Source of the DNA: Paragonimus westermani
Taxonomy: Eukaryota > Platyhelminthes > Trematoda > Plagiorchiida > Troglotrematidae
NCBI GenBank assembly: GCA_008508345.1
Contig: QNGE01000879.1
Location: 63,982 to 127,981, forward strand
Length of the DNA: 64,000 nt
Direction: 5' to 3'
Shown here: positions 24,091-35,462 of the stretch, piece after piece
Layout of the letters: each line of letters begins with the position of its first letter
How positions within the stretch are numbered: position 1 is the first letter of the stretch
The notes under the pieces: model-generated
The model's input: the letters and a program-made list of their open reading frames with translations, nothing else
What the model was told of the DNA's origin: nothing
Databases searched by the model: none
Made by a program: the position numbers and the translations under genes

Positions 24091-26654
24091 TTACCATAGT
24101 TTCAATAACTTGGCTCAAGCACAGCGAACGAAGGGATGTTCGTTAGAAACCATCCCGATTGATTCATATTAGTACTGTTCATTTTGTTACACTTGTTCCT
24201 GGTAATCGACCATTTTCCTAATCAATCCACTTTCTTTAACTAGCTGTACTGACCTCTTGTGTATCAAAAATCTGGCCTTTCATAGATTACGTTTCATGAA
24301 AACAATGGCATCATTGACTGTAATTCGCGAAAGGCGTTCGCTTCATTCACAAGACACAACGAGCAGCTCGAAAGTGAACTACATCGCTTCGTTCGTATTT
24401 TATGTGGAATAATTCATTTATATCCCACACTGGAACCCGTATATTAGAAACCTTCCTACAACCATTAACTTCGGATTTTCTGGCTATTTACATGTAATAG
24501 GCGGTGTTTCGCAGTGAAAATCGGTGTCACTGACTTCTCTCTGTAAAGTTATTGATTTCGTTATAAACTAGTTCAGTTGTACTGGTATATCATAGTTGAC
24601 TTGTTCCTATCGCACGGGTTCTTCCGTCATTACTTGTCTGAGGTGTTCTTAATTAGTCCAATTCACTACCGCAGGAATAAATAAAGTTGAATGGGCTGCA
24701 TAGTTTGCAGATGGGACCCATTCAACTTCTTTGTGTAGCCGATTTGGAACTCACCACAAAAGTGTCCTGACAGCCTTATCGGTAAATACACTCGAACCTG
24801 TACTCGATGTACACATTCACATTATCATTCCAGGCCTTCAAATTGATCATTCATAATCGCCTCTATTCGGCAGTTGTTTTCTGTACACTGATGTGTGTTT
24901 GGTATGTTGGCTTTTCTTATCCGCCTTCCCCTCATCCCACCATTTTTTCTGCTTTATTCTCTCATTCGCATTGTCCTGGTTGCTCACATTTCCTCGAAAA
25001 CATATCCATCTCATGTGAATGTTGTTTCCGAAAAATTTGAATGCTATCTCTATCTGATTTTTGAAATATCTCTCCATTCCACACCATCCAATCAATGGAT
25101 GCATTATTCATCAGCTGTGTCGTATGGTTTTCTGTCACAAGGCTTCATATCTTTTGCTAGATCCCTCAAATGTCTATCACATCCCTGTGAACAGTTCTTG
25201 TTTTTGTTTCCCATTATTCGGTAATACCTGAAGACTTATGAAGCACGATTCTCGATGTTCGACTCGTACCAAATGTATTCGTACATCTTTACTTAGACTC
25301 TGGTACAGGCGTTTGTTTGCGCACGTTCTTACCAAGCTCGACTTGTACACAAATTTAGCTTTCTCGTTCTTGAATTAATTGCAAAATGCAATCAGTACTT
25401 CTCAGCTGCAGCTGACTGTGGTCGTTTGTTAAATTTTCAAAATCGTTTACTGTGTTTATTATTGTCATAGGATTCAAGCACGTCGAATTAATCATTCATT
25501 CGTTGAAGATGTAAATATGTGAAAATCGGAAAATTCACTTCTTGATATGCTTATTTGAGGGTTTATTGACTTGATGTAACGACTGCATATCGATGTTCCA
25601 TTCCACATCATCCAAACCAGTAACAGAAGTGCGTAAACATTTCCGGTTCGCTATGGTCTGCACCCTCCTTTTTAGTGATTGCCACACCTCACTGTTTTTC
25701 AATCTGTTTATCAAAAGATCAGCTATTAAAGACATGAAGTGAGGCATGACCTTGTCGAACATGTGGACTTTTCTAACCTATCCCATCCATCATAGTGAAA
25801 CCAACAAATTCAATCTTTCAATTATCGGTCACTTATGACATATAATAGCCACTGTTTCTCGTAAACTCTCCAATATTCCTCCATCCTCCTCCAATCGGTT
25901 GGACAGTAGTATCTCATTCAATCCCGAAAATCCGGGTTAACTCGTATAGAGAGAGAGAGAAGTAGCCAATTGTACAAACTTGGCATGCACTATACTTCAT
26001 CAGTATTTCAAGTAATTCGAGTATTATGGCGCAGTCAGTGATTGCGATCAGGTCACTGAACACGGATTCGCAAGCTGTGTGGTAACAAACGACACTAAGG
26101 CATAAGCCTAGTCGGTCAGCTGGAGTATCAGACCATCGCATTTTTGAAATCACAGTAGAGAAGACTCAGCCTTAACTATCGAGGATGGTGGAACAGTGAC
26201 GCGAATCATTGAGAATATGTAAACGTTTGGCGTATGCCATCGTTTGCACATCTGAAGAGAATTTCTCAGACGTCATATCATACAAGTTACGCCAATTCAG
26301 GCTTAGCGATTTGGCGTGTCGCTTGGATTCACTATGTAAAAGTTTGGCAAATATAAGCTGATTAAATGCATCCATTAACTCAGTAAATATGAGCAAACGT
26401 AGTCTTGAGGAGTTTATAGAAAATATATGGCCTGCGGAAGCGAAACTGTTTCCGAGTCAAGTAACGCAAACAATCAATTATGAATACTGAACCTTGGACT
26501 GGATAAAAGCTTGGGTCTACTGCTTACCCCGTTAATGTAGCGAATATTCGTCGGATAATCGCGTTTCCGATTTAGTCATCCATCACATGAAGGTTATTCG
26601 TCAGTGATACGTACCAGACGGTTGGCATCCGTTCCCTGCTGCATGGCGAGAAGT
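24091..26654. other. Non-coding stretch
   Basis: No gene recognised. A short GA repeat (gagagagagagaa) occurs at about 25950. The rest is unremarkable. Confidence 0.4.
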
Positions 26655-27102
26655 CTGTATGAATTCCAAGTTCACTTTATTCTACTCACAAGTTTACAGT
26701 AATATACCCTACCAACTGTTTGATACGCCAAAATTTTCAATTACATAAACACTATATCGGACATATTCGACGTTCTTGCCTGTATCTCGTTTCCTACCGT
26801 AGCCCATCACATTTGTTTACATGAATAACTGTAACCTGCTGCATATTTTACCGCTAGAATCAATCGAACGCTCTGTCACGTTTACGCTGCACTGTTGTAT
26901 ACGTTTGTAAACCTGGTCGTAAGTTTCTGTATATTTAAATTGTTTATTACTGAATTTGTGGAATCACGCTCGATATTAGAGTATATATTCACGTATAATC
27001 TTCTGTCCTTTGCCTATTTTAAAATATACATATATCCAGCCCGACCGTGCATAAGACAAGGCCACTAAGACGCATAATCCGACTCTTCTGTTGGTTTAAC
27101 TG
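26655..27102. repeat. Solo LTR of the BEL/Pao family, diverged
   Basis: Co-linear with the right LTR at 34351-34881. Shared blocks include ctactcacaagtt.acagta, catttgtttata, gctgcactgttgtat, gtaaacctggtcgtaagtt, aattgtttatt.ctgaattt, acgtataatcttctg and gaccgtgc.taagac.aggc. It lacks a block of about 45 bp present in the other LTRs (from ccgaatttta to ctcctga). No internal Pao coding region adjoins it, so it is a solo LTR older than the 28.6-34.9 kb copy. Ends estimated. Confidence 0.8.
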
Positions 27103-27599
27103 TTCCCGGTAGTTCAAAAATCAGGTGAATTTTCCAGCTATATGCCACTTGCAAACTGTTTACTAGATAAAGAATCTCATAAAGCAAAGGCGCATTCAGT
27201 CACACTTTGGAAGTTTTCTTTTATCCTTAGAGTAGGTTTTCTTGTACCGCAGCTTTGGAGAGTACTCTTCTTTACAAAGAATGTATTCTTTGTCACTGCT
27301 CAAGAAGTTCTGACTATCGCGTTCTAAGCCCCATGGTTCGTCCCTCAAGTATGTTGGAATATTTTGTTGATTGTCAACCGTGCTTGTGGTTTATCCCTAC
27401 CCGTTTGTTCGGTGGTATACACTGGATCCTATCCTGCCGTAACATATGCACATCCTCCCGTTAGGGTGATAGTTTGCTTCAAGCCGAAATCTTGCTCTAG
27501 TGATACCAATAGTCTACCTCTTTTGGAGATAAAACTTAACACTTTAGCTGGTGGACGCAGCCTTATGTGAAGTGGTTGATCTTTTGTTTTCTTTGGCTC
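27103..27599. other. Non-coding spacer
   Basis: Short overlapping ORFs only. Nothing recognised between the solo LTR and LINE fragment D. Confidence 0.4.
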
Positions 27600-28030
27600 A
27601 GCAATCTCCCGGCTGATCGTCATCATACACACCAATACATTATTGGTCCTCATTAATGCCTAACTGCCGTACAACCGTGAACAAAAAAAGCAAGCCGTGG
27701 CCAGGGAGAGAGTCAAACAAGGAAGAGAAAAGTGCCTACATATCACGGGAAAATTCCTTTAAACAAACATTCAGCATCACGATGCCTACATATTGTAAGC
27801 GAACTTCCGAACCATAAGTGAAAGCAAGCGTCATCAGCAAGACTTTCACTGCCCCATATCATCAAGTGCACTCATTTCACAGGCAACTCGGCCAAACAAC
27901 GACGACATTCGCATCACCGAGCCCAGTTAGCTGTCATCTAACGTAACGCCTCTAGCCACCCACTCTGAGTCCCAAGGTTCCCAGCCAGCTTCTTGATGGA
28001 TAACTTAATTTCTCCACACCCATTCATCAT
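27600..28030 (-). mobile_element. LINE fragment D, 3' end only
   Basis: The + strand reads like 9010-9480 of copy B: ccaatacattattggtcct, then catcacgatgcctacat, gcgtcatcagcaagac, ttcactgccccatatcat, aactcggccaaacaacgacgacattcgc and actctgagtccca. It therefore holds the C-terminal end of the ORF and the 3' UTR in minus orientation, heavily mutated. It is truncated on its 5' side near 28030. Confidence 0.75.
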
Positions 28031-28594
28031 CGGTTGTCGACCTTTGGCTATGTTCTAAAACGTTCGTTTTTTGAGAGTCTATTCTGTATTGGCTAAAAAA
28101 TGCAGTTCATCGTGCTCGAATGGATAGGTGTACAGACTCGTCTGCACCATCGTTAGGAGCGATCCTCACTCGTTGTCCTTAGTTGCAAGCCATCCCTCTG
28201 TCCGTTGTTCGACACTTACTGTAAGTGTGATAGGTAGATCGGTTTTTCTCCCATACTGGGACTCGATCCTCTGAAATTCATCGTTGTCCAAATGCGAGCC
28301 CTGATCGTTCACTACGAAATCAAGTTTACTGGCGTTCATTGTAGTATGTATTCGTGACAATCTTCCAAGTTCAACTCTAGATCTGAACTCAGATCTCGTT
28401 TCGTTATTCTTTCCCGCGAATTGTACCCCTCTGGTTATGGATTTCTTAATTTACCTCTGAATTTTGTATCTCTGTGCGGTTCACTAATTGCTCAGTAAAC
28501 GCTTCCGAACTAACGGTTGGCAATTTTTGCAGTGTTGCTTGGTTGACTCAGTTTTGTTTTTGCTGATTGCGCATTAAATATGACTAGCTTATTC
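28031..28594. other. Non-coding spacer before the Pao element
   Basis: Nothing recognised. The start of the left LTR may lie within the last 50 bases, because similarity to the right LTR only becomes clear at about 28600. Confidence 0.4.
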
Positions 28595-28984
28595 TGTCTA
28601 CCCTTCCGAATTTTATGTGACTTCTGTTTGTAATATTCGCTCTTACTCCTGACTGTTTGATACGGTGAAACTTATTTCCCTTCCATAAACACTACATCGT
28701 ACGTGAACAATTGAACTGTATTCGGCTTTCATGCTAATACTTCAATTTCTACCATACTCTACCACATTTGTTTATATGGGTAACTGTAACCCACGGCATG
28801 TTTTACCGCTGAAATTAATCGGACACTGTCACGTTTCTGCTGCACTGTTGTATGCGTTTGTAAACCTGGTCGTAAGTTGCTGTATATTTGAATTGTTTAT
28901 TGCTGAATTTGTAGAACCACGTTCTTTATCGGTATATATATATGTCTAGCCTCGACCGTGCGTAAGACTAGGCTACTAGGACGC
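28595..28984 (+). repeat. Left LTR of the Pao element, truncated by the gap
   Basis: Aligns with 34423-34853, from ccgaattttatgtgacttctgt to ggctactaggacgc, with few differences. It runs into the N gap, so its 3' end is not seen. The first 70 or so bases of the right LTR have no clear counterpart upstream of 28595. Confidence 0.85.
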
Positions 28985-29106
28985 NNNNNNNNNNNNNNNN
29001 NNNNNNNNNNNNNNNNNNNNNNNNNNNNNNNNNNNNNNNNNNNNNNNNNNNNNNNNNNNNNNNNNNNNNNNNNNNNNNNNNNNNNNNNNNNNNNNNNNNN
29101 NNNNNN
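28985..29106. other. Assembly gap (122 N)
   Basis: Run of N between the left LTR and the gag region. The missing bases would include the LTR end and primer binding site. Confidence 1.
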
Positions 29107-29360
29107 GAAAAATTGATTTCAAAGTCCACGATACAGTATCCAGCTGACACAGGTCTAAGGATTCATAGGCCTGATGGTGACTGCCAGATATTCTGTTGAG
29201 GAAAACAAAGCGAAAACTCTGCCGCTTATGACTGCACGGATGCTGGATGTACCTCGTTTAATGCTCCTGTTAAAAGACCTGTGAGTGTCGGGTCGGTGGC
29301 TGAGTGGTACGGTGGTGGGATGCAAAATGACGGTTTGCGAGACGGAATCCTGCCGGAGGC

Positions 29361-30396
29361 ATGTGCGAAGTTGTCGAAATGTCGAACAGCCGTCAAGAAT
29401 CAAGTGAGCTTGCGAAGATTATTAATTCTCTGTCGAACCTTCCCAATCGGGACGTAGTTAGATTCAGTGGGGATCCGATGAGATACTGGTTGTTTATTCG
29501 TAGTTTTCAGTGCAGTGTGTTGAACGTTGTGCAAGATCCGGAAGGCCGTTTATCTTATCTGATTCATTAATGTGACGGCGAAGCATGAGAAGCTATCGAA
29601 AGTTGTGCCATATTGGAACCTGAGGAAGGTTTTCGAGATGCGATGGAGACACTTAGGACGAGGTTCGGTCGCCCGCACTTAATAGCTCGGGCCCGCATCA
29701 GTCAGCTAGTTGGTGGACCGACCGTGAGAACGAATGATGGGGATGCATTAAACAAGCTAGTAATACAGATGAAAGCCTGTTAGAACACACTGCAGCAGAT
29801 GCAGTATGAGGCAGGTCTGAATGCTTCCGTAACCGTAGCAGCGATAGTTAGACGATTGCCTCATGCGTTTCAGATTGAATGGTTCAAGAATGCCTCTGGC
29901 ATACTTCGAACACCTCGAGAACCCACTTTCAAAGACTCGTTCGAATTCGTGTGCGATTGTGCGGAGGTAGCTGCTACGCATGCCATGTATACGGGAGAAT
30001 AAGGTCAAAGACGCGATGGGTTTTATAAGAACGAACGATCCGAGGCCCGTGGAAACCGTATTGCGTCATTAGCCACTAACGTGACGGACGATCCAGGACG
30101 GAGTTACGTCTTATCTTGCTTGGAATGTGACGGCAATTATTACATGGATCAATGTTCACGATTCATATCCATGAACATAGCAGAACGATTGTCGACGGTA
30201 TCAAAGAAAAGGCTATGCGAGTTATGCCTCAGGGCCAATCACTCTTCAGTGAACTGTAGGTCCAGGAACAAATGTGTTTTGGGTGGTTGTCAGTCCAAAC
30301 ATCATCCCTTTTTGCATCACGAAAAGGCAACACTTCCCACGTCCGAACGAGCAGCAGTAAACGTCACAACTTCATCCAACAGCCGAGTAGCTCTGT
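29361..30396 (+). pseudogene. Pao gag region with zinc knuckle
   Basis: Begins near ATG 29361 (MCEVVEMSNSRQE). It contains RFSGDPMRYWLFIRSF, the typical start of the Pao gag core, then LRTRFGRPHLIARARISQL and RRLPHAFQIEWF. Near the end lies CELCLRANHSSVNC followed by a Cys/His-rich KCVLGGCQSKHHPFLH segment, the retroviral-type knuckle of Pao gag. Stops occur after LSYLIH (29570), after MKAC (about 29780) and after MYTGE (about 30001), so no complete gag can be made. Confidence 0.85.
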
Positions 30397-30398
30397 GA

Positions 30399-31310
30399 GT
30401 GATCCCGGTCAGGTTGCGTGGTTCCGAGATAACGATAGAAACCAACGCGTTACTTGACTCGGGATCTGACTCGGCGCTTGTCGATGAGCAGTTGTTAAGA
30501 GAGCTAAAATTGCCAACCAGGTCGGCTATACTTAACATTTCAACGGTAACGAAAGAGTCCCAACTTCTCTCATCCTCAACGGAGATTGATTTATACCCGA
30601 TAGATGGCGGCAAACCAATACACGTAAATCAGGCTTGGTTCGTGAGGAAGATGCCTCAGGTCCAGAGAGTAGCACCATCTTCAGAGCAGCTTACGCGTTG
30701 GAAGCATCTGCAGGACGTCAATTTTCCAGATAATCGTGGTCTCCAAATTGGACTACTTATAGGAATGAACGTACCGGAGACCCATTGGACACTCGAACAA
30801 CGGCGTGGAAATCTGACGGAGCCGTTTGCGACACGTACTCCACTTGGTTGGGTGTTCCTGGGTCACGTTGATGGAGAAGAGCAAAAGAGCTCGTGTGTCA
30901 ACGCTATATGTGGTAAACCTAACGAAGACTCCGCTTTCCTTGAAAGTATGTACGAATTGGAATTTTCGAAACCAAATAGTTGTCGTCTGGCCATGTCCAT
31001 TGAAGATAAGGATGCGCTCGAACAGATGAAATCTTCTATTGCGAAACGTGGCCTTCATTACGAAATTAGCTTGCCGTGGAAGCATGGTTGCCCGACGTTG
31101 CCCAACAATTACCCAGTCGTTTACCAAAGGTTGATGCCACTTCGGAAGAAGTTTACGAGAGACCATGCAATGCATCGGTTGTATACTACTGCTGTAGAAG
31201 ATTATTTGGTGAAAGGATTTGCCGAACCCGTGGAACTCGAAAGGCCGGATTGGGGAAAGAGTCTCTGGTATATCCCACATCATGCTGTTACGTATCCGAA
31301 TAAGCCATAA
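30399..31310 (+). pseudogene. Pao protease and N-terminal reverse transcriptase
   Basis: A 303-codon open frame. The protease core is ALLDSGSDSALVDEQLL (about residues 17-33). It is followed by the Pao-specific stretch TPLGWVFLGHVDG and then, at the end, the RT entry KGFAEPVE...WYIPHHAV. A TAA at 31308-31310 interrupts just before IRVVFDCA, the next RT motif, which continues in the same frame after the stop. Confidence 0.88.
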
Positions 31311-32110
31311 AAAATCCGAGTCGTATTCGATTGTGCAAGCAATTATCAAGGCACTTCACTGAATAGACAACTGCTGACGGGACCTGATCTTGTCAACAGT
31401 TTAGCCGGTGTTCTGATGAGATTCAGGGTTGGACGTATCGCAGTGGTGGCCGATATTGAAACCATGTTCCACCAAGTCAAGATCCCTGAAAGCGACAGAG
31501 ACTGTCTACGATTTCTGTGGTGGCCCAATGGATAGTTCCATCGAGAACCTGCTGCATTTGGCATGACGGTTCATTCGTTTGGAGCTACATCTTCCCCGAG
31601 CTGCGCCAGTTTTGCACTCCGCCGAACTATAGAAGATTGTGTCAAGGAATTCCCCCCTTGACTTTATCGGTTATGAAGGAGAGTATCTATGTCGATGACT
31701 GCCTGTTCAGCTGCGACTCCGTAGAAGAAGCTCGAAGTTTAGCCTCCCAGTTTATAGTGGTGGCGTCTAAAGGCGGACTTAATTTGACCAAGTGGATGAG
31801 CAACGACAGTCAAGCATTGCCTTTTCAGTCGACCGAATCGGTTTCCAGTGACTACGCGGACCGTAATCTGCAATCTTCTATGCATCCAACTCTCGGAGTA
31901 ATGTGGAATGTCTGCGGTGATTATATTACTATTCGCCTAAAAAAAGACCGACGCCGGATGTACTCGAAGAGCCCTACTGTCTTTTGTAGCCTCTATCTGT
32001 GATCCATTTGGGATTTGTTGCCCCCGTACTGCTCCCAGCTAAGCTACTGCTACAGTCGTTTGTAAGGAAAAATATGGACTGGGATGCAATTGCGGACGAG
32101 GTGGAAATGA
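31311..32110 (+). pseudogene. Pao reverse transcriptase, central part
   Basis: After the stop the frame continues with [18 protein letters not shown] and the catalytic ADIE.MFHQVKI. A stop follows WWPNG (31534). The fragment AFGMTVHSFGATSSPSCA follows. The frame then shifts, and the YVDD box appears as SIYVDDCLFS in the frame open from 31517 to 32002, with KGGLNLTKWMSN downstream. The active-site aspartates are present, but split between frames. Confidence 0.85.
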
Positions 32111-32145
32111 ATGAATAGCACAGCTTTCTTATCGATATCCGTTCG

Positions 32146-33217
32146 TTGGAGCAAGTGAAAATTCCTCGCCTCCTTATACCAACGGCATTTGCTACTGTTG
32201 ATGTGAGACTGCATTGTTTCTCAGATCCATCCGAGCTGGGTTATGGAGCAGTAGTTTATGCTAGGGTAGAAAACGACGATGGGAAAGTCGTGCGTCTCTC
32301 CCATCAAATCGCTTACAATACCTCGCTTAGAACTAACCGCAGCAGTTCTGGCAGCCCGTCTGGCCGTTCAGGCTATGGGAGAACTTAAACTGAAGTCCAA
32401 TCCGACATTTTGGGTGGATTCGATAGTAGTCTTGCAGCTGATCCGTTCTACAACTAAGCGGTTTACCACGTTCACTGCAAATCGACTATCCGCTATACAT
32501 CAGTGTTTGTCTCCTGCTCAGTGGAGATATGTTGAGACATCGGAGAACCCCGCGGATTTAACATCGAGAGGAATACGCGCACGCGATGAACGTAAATTGA
32601 ATCAGTGGCTTCACGGACCCGACTTTTTGAGACAGGAAGAATCAGAGTGGCCAGTTATACCAAAGGCCTTAGGTGAGATTCCGAAAGAATGGCTGAAGAA
32701 GGGCGTAATTTCTGTTCATCACTGCCAGTCGACAAGTTCATGGTTTGATGTGTTCGCCAGCTGTGCTAGTTGGAAAATGCTGCGACGGAGAATAGCAATT
32801 TTGTTACGGTTTAAAATATACTTAATGTTGAAATTCGGTAGAACGACGGAAGCTTTGACATTGGGACCCTTAGAGCCGAGCGACATCCAAGAGGCGGAAT
32901 TGGAAATAGTGCGAGTGACCCAACAACCTCATTTCGGAGGCGATATTGAGACGATTAACACCCGCACACTAAGAGAGTCTAGCAGGTGCCTTAAACTTCT
33001 CGCGAGTCCTCTTAGGAAGCTGTGTCCCTTTTTAGAACGTGGCATCCTACGAGTCGGAGGAAGGTTGAACTGGTCTCCATTGTCATATGATGCGAGGCAT
33101 CCCATTCTTCTACCTGTTAAACATTTTGTAACTCGCTTACCTATTTTGGACTATCATGAAAAAAATGGGCACGTTGGAGCATCTCATGTGCTTTCTGAAA
33201 TTCACCAACGATACTGA
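32146..33217 (+). pseudogene. Pao RNase H and integrase zinc-binding region
   Basis: RNase H starts as VRLHCFSDPSELGYGAVVYA (to 32388) and passes into the +1 frame at about 32290, where SLTIPRLELTAAVLAARL, FWVDSIVVLQLI, FVANR-like FTANRLS and NPADLTSRG are seen. The zinc-binding HHCC part follows as YHEKNGHVGASHVLSEIHQRYW. One frameshift and one stop (33217) break it. Confidence 0.85.
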
Positions 33218-33801
33218 ATTCTGGAAAGAACCACGACAGTACGCAGATTGTTGTAAAACTGTGCAAAGTGTAGGATTTGGAACGCCAAACCATGTGGTCA
33301 GCAGATGGCACCCATACGTGGGGATCGATTCTTGGTATTCCAACCAGCATTTGCCGCTGTGGGCATAGCTTACTTCGGTCCCCTGTTCGTCAAGCACAAA
33401 CGAATAACGGAAAAGCGATATGGATGTATTTTCACTTGCCTCTCTGTAAGAGCAGTGCATATAGAAGTGACGCGCGCGATGGACACAGACTCGTTTTTGT
33501 GTGTGTTCCACCGGTTTGTTGCCAGGCGCGGTGTGCCGTCCAAAATATACAGCAACAATGGATTGAATTTCCGTGGAGCCGAATCAGAGTTAAAAGGCAC
33601 TAGTAGTTCGTGGAACCAAGACAAAATACGCTGCTGTCTTACGGAAAGAAAAATTGCGAATGGATATTCAATCCACCCGACGTTAGTCATCGTGGTGGCG
33701 CATGGGAACACCTGATACGTTCGATAAGGCAGATATTCCGGTTGATCACGGGCGATAATGTCTATACGATGAAGTTCTGCAAACCACAATGGCAGAAGTA
33801 G
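33218..33801 (+). pseudogene. Pao integrase catalytic core, catalytic residues lost
   Basis: The frame 33305-33715 contains GIAYFGPLFVK and RAVHIEVTRAMDTDSFL, then RRGVPSKIYSNNGLNFRGAE. In the family the first motif is DYFGP and the second is YSDNG. Here the aspartates are alanine (GCT) and asparagine (AAC). The third acidic residue is kept in SHRGGAWEHLIRSI, in another frame (33610-33801). The integrase cannot be active. Confidence 0.85.
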
Positions 33802-34166
33802 AGAGAATACTCAAAAGTCGGCCGCTAACTCCTAATCCAGGTCATCCGGACGACCTAGAGATCCTATGTCCGAACCACTTACTGGTTTTAACGAGCGAAC
33901 AGTCCATGGAGCCGAAGGAGCCTCAGTTACCGAACCGTTTGAGTAAACGTTGGCGACAAGTGCACCATTTGTCCGACGAATTCTGGAGAAGGTGGCTGCA
34001 ATGTTATATACCTGCATTACAGAACCCGCGAAAGTCGCACGAAAAGAAACGAGACTTGAAGGTAGGGGACCTAGTTTTAGTCAGCGATATTCGCACATCA
34101 AGAGGTCTGTGGCCAAAAGGCATAGTTGAAGAAACGAAGAGAGGGCATGAAGGTTTGGTGAGTTAA
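33789..34166 (+). pseudogene. Pao C-terminal DUF5641-type domain
   Basis: Starts MAEVERILKSRPLTPN and includes NRLSKRWRQVHHLSDEFWRR, then KVGDLVLV and RGLWPKGIVEETKRGHEGLV. This is the conserved end of Pao polyproteins, where LWP.G.V and DG(L/I)VR are usual. The frame closes at 34166. The following bases are affected by the N-associated duplication. Confidence 0.85.
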
Positions 34167-34255
34167 GTAATTATACGAACGNGTGGCCAAAAGGCATAGT
34201 TGAAGAAACGAAGAGAGGGCATGAAGGTTTGGTGAGTTAAGTAATTATACGAACG
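34109..34255 (+). repeat. Perfect 73-bp tandem duplication around a single N
   Basis: Bases 34109-34181 and 34183-34255 are identical and separated by one N at 34182. A perfect duplicate across an N is the mark of two contig ends that overlap but were not merged. It is probably an assembly artefact and not biology. Confidence 0.9.
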
Positions 34256-34350
34256 AACAAAGTACATTTAAGAAGAGACTATCGGCGAATTTGTTTGTTA
34301 GAAGGAACCCTGAACGAAGACAACGCCGCTGGTTCTGCGATTGTCGGGGT

Positions 34351-34881
34351 GTGTGAACCCCAATTTCACATTTCACTTTCTTCTACTCACAAGTTGACAG
34401 TAGTATGCCCTAATATCCGAATTTTACGTGACTTCCGTTTGTAATATTCGCTCTTACTCCTGAGTGTTTGATACGGTGAAATTTATTTCCCTTCCATAAA
34501 CACTACATCGTACGTGAACAATTAAACTGTATTCGGCTTTCATACTAACACTTCAATTTCTACCATATTCTACCATATTTGTTTATATGAGTAACTGTAA
34601 CCCACAACATGTTTTACCGCTGGAATTAATCGGACACTTTGTCACGTTTCTGCTGCACTGTTGTATGCGCTTGTAAACCTGGTCGTAAGTTGCTCCATAT
34701 TTAAATTGTTTATTGCTGAATTTGTAGAACCACGTCCGATATCGGTATATATATATATTTACGTATAATCTTCTGCCCTCTGCCCATTTTAAGATATATA
34801 TATACATATATATCCAGCCCAGACCGTGCGTAAGACTAGGCTACTAGGACGCATATTTCGATTCTCCTGCTGATTTAACAA
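34351..34881 (+). repeat. Right LTR of the Pao element
   Basis: Begins about tgtgaaccccaatttcac and ends about ctgctgatttaaca (TG...CA). Contains a (TA)n stretch around 34745 and again at 34795. Matches the left LTR over its whole visible part and the solo LTR with a 45-bp gap. Ends are estimated from the three-way comparison. Confidence 0.8.
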
Positions 34882-35171
34882 CGACACTAGTTTGAAAGAT
34901 ATGGTCGTCACAGTTAGGTCACCGCTGTCTGGTGCGGAGGCAAAACGACAGCCTTGTGCAGCCATAACCAAGGGACATTCTAGTAATGTGTATAGTGGCT
35001 GCATAATCAAGTTTACGTCTCTATCATCGTATGGCTCGAGGTTATAAGCTGGAAGGAAGAGAAATTGTGCTAGTTCAATGCACGTAATGACTTTCGTATT
35101 GCTTGCAGTTGACAATAGAAAAGACCGGCTACCAGGTATCACAGACATTAAACGAAGACAATAAGGTGTTG
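34882..35171. other. Spacer between Pao LTR and SINE pair
   Basis: A minus-strand ORF covers it (35277-34789) but runs through both the SINE copy and the LTR, so it is not a gene. Confidence 0.5.
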
Positions 35172-35436
35172 AGTTGTCGGGGATTTGGTTTGTGTTCAAA
35201 CTGAACATCACCCACATCTGATCACAGCTTTCGCATTCAGAAAGACTTTCCAGCCAGTCTTTCTCGATAAGGAACACTAGATTCGAGTTTCACTTTCATT
35301 AGAGCTCGTAAGTAGTGCATATCCTTTCGAAAGTGGCTGGATGGAAAATCTATCTGAATGCAAAAGCTGCGATCAAATGTAGGTGATGTTCAGCTTGAAA
35401 ATAAACCAAATCCCCGACTACTCATCAGTAATCTAA
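35172..35436. repeat. Head-to-head pair of SINE B copies (foldback)
   Basis: Bases 35172-35322 are a minus-strand SINE B piece, from its tail cggggatttggttt to its body agagctcgtaagtagtgc. Bases 35323-35436 are a plus-strand piece, from tcgaaagtggctggatgg to the tail aaccaaatccccgact. The two tails point outwards. The arms could form a hairpin of about 90-100 imperfect base pairs with a loop of about 60 bases. Confidence 0.75.
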
Positions 35437-35462
35437 AATATCGCTTTGCAGGTTTAATGAGT

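Larger units (their letters stand above)
28595..34881 (+). mobile_element. BEL/Pao LTR retrotransposon, nearly full length, inactive
   Basis: Two similar LTRs flank gag, protease, reverse transcriptase, RNase H, integrase and a C-terminal DUF5641-type domain, all on the + strand in the BEL/Pao order. The coding region is broken by stops (gag near 29570, 29780 and 30000; RT at 31308) and by frame changes in RT, RNase H and integrase. Both visible integrase aspartates are replaced. A 122-base N gap hides the end of the left LTR and the primer binding site. The LTRs resemble each other far more than the solo LTR, which implies a more recent insertion than that copy. Target duplications could not be identified because the left LTR start is unclear. 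Confidence 0.9.

Noticed and set aside
29285..29350. tRNA-like words (ggtggctgagtggtacgg) just upstream of Pao gag
   Set aside because: No B box and no cloverleaf can be drawn; it is too far from the LTR to be the primer site, and only one copy is seen.
34789..35280. 162-codon minus-strand ORF across the Pao LTR and SINE
   Set aside because: It runs through an LTR, spacer and SINE copy, so it is an incidental open frame.
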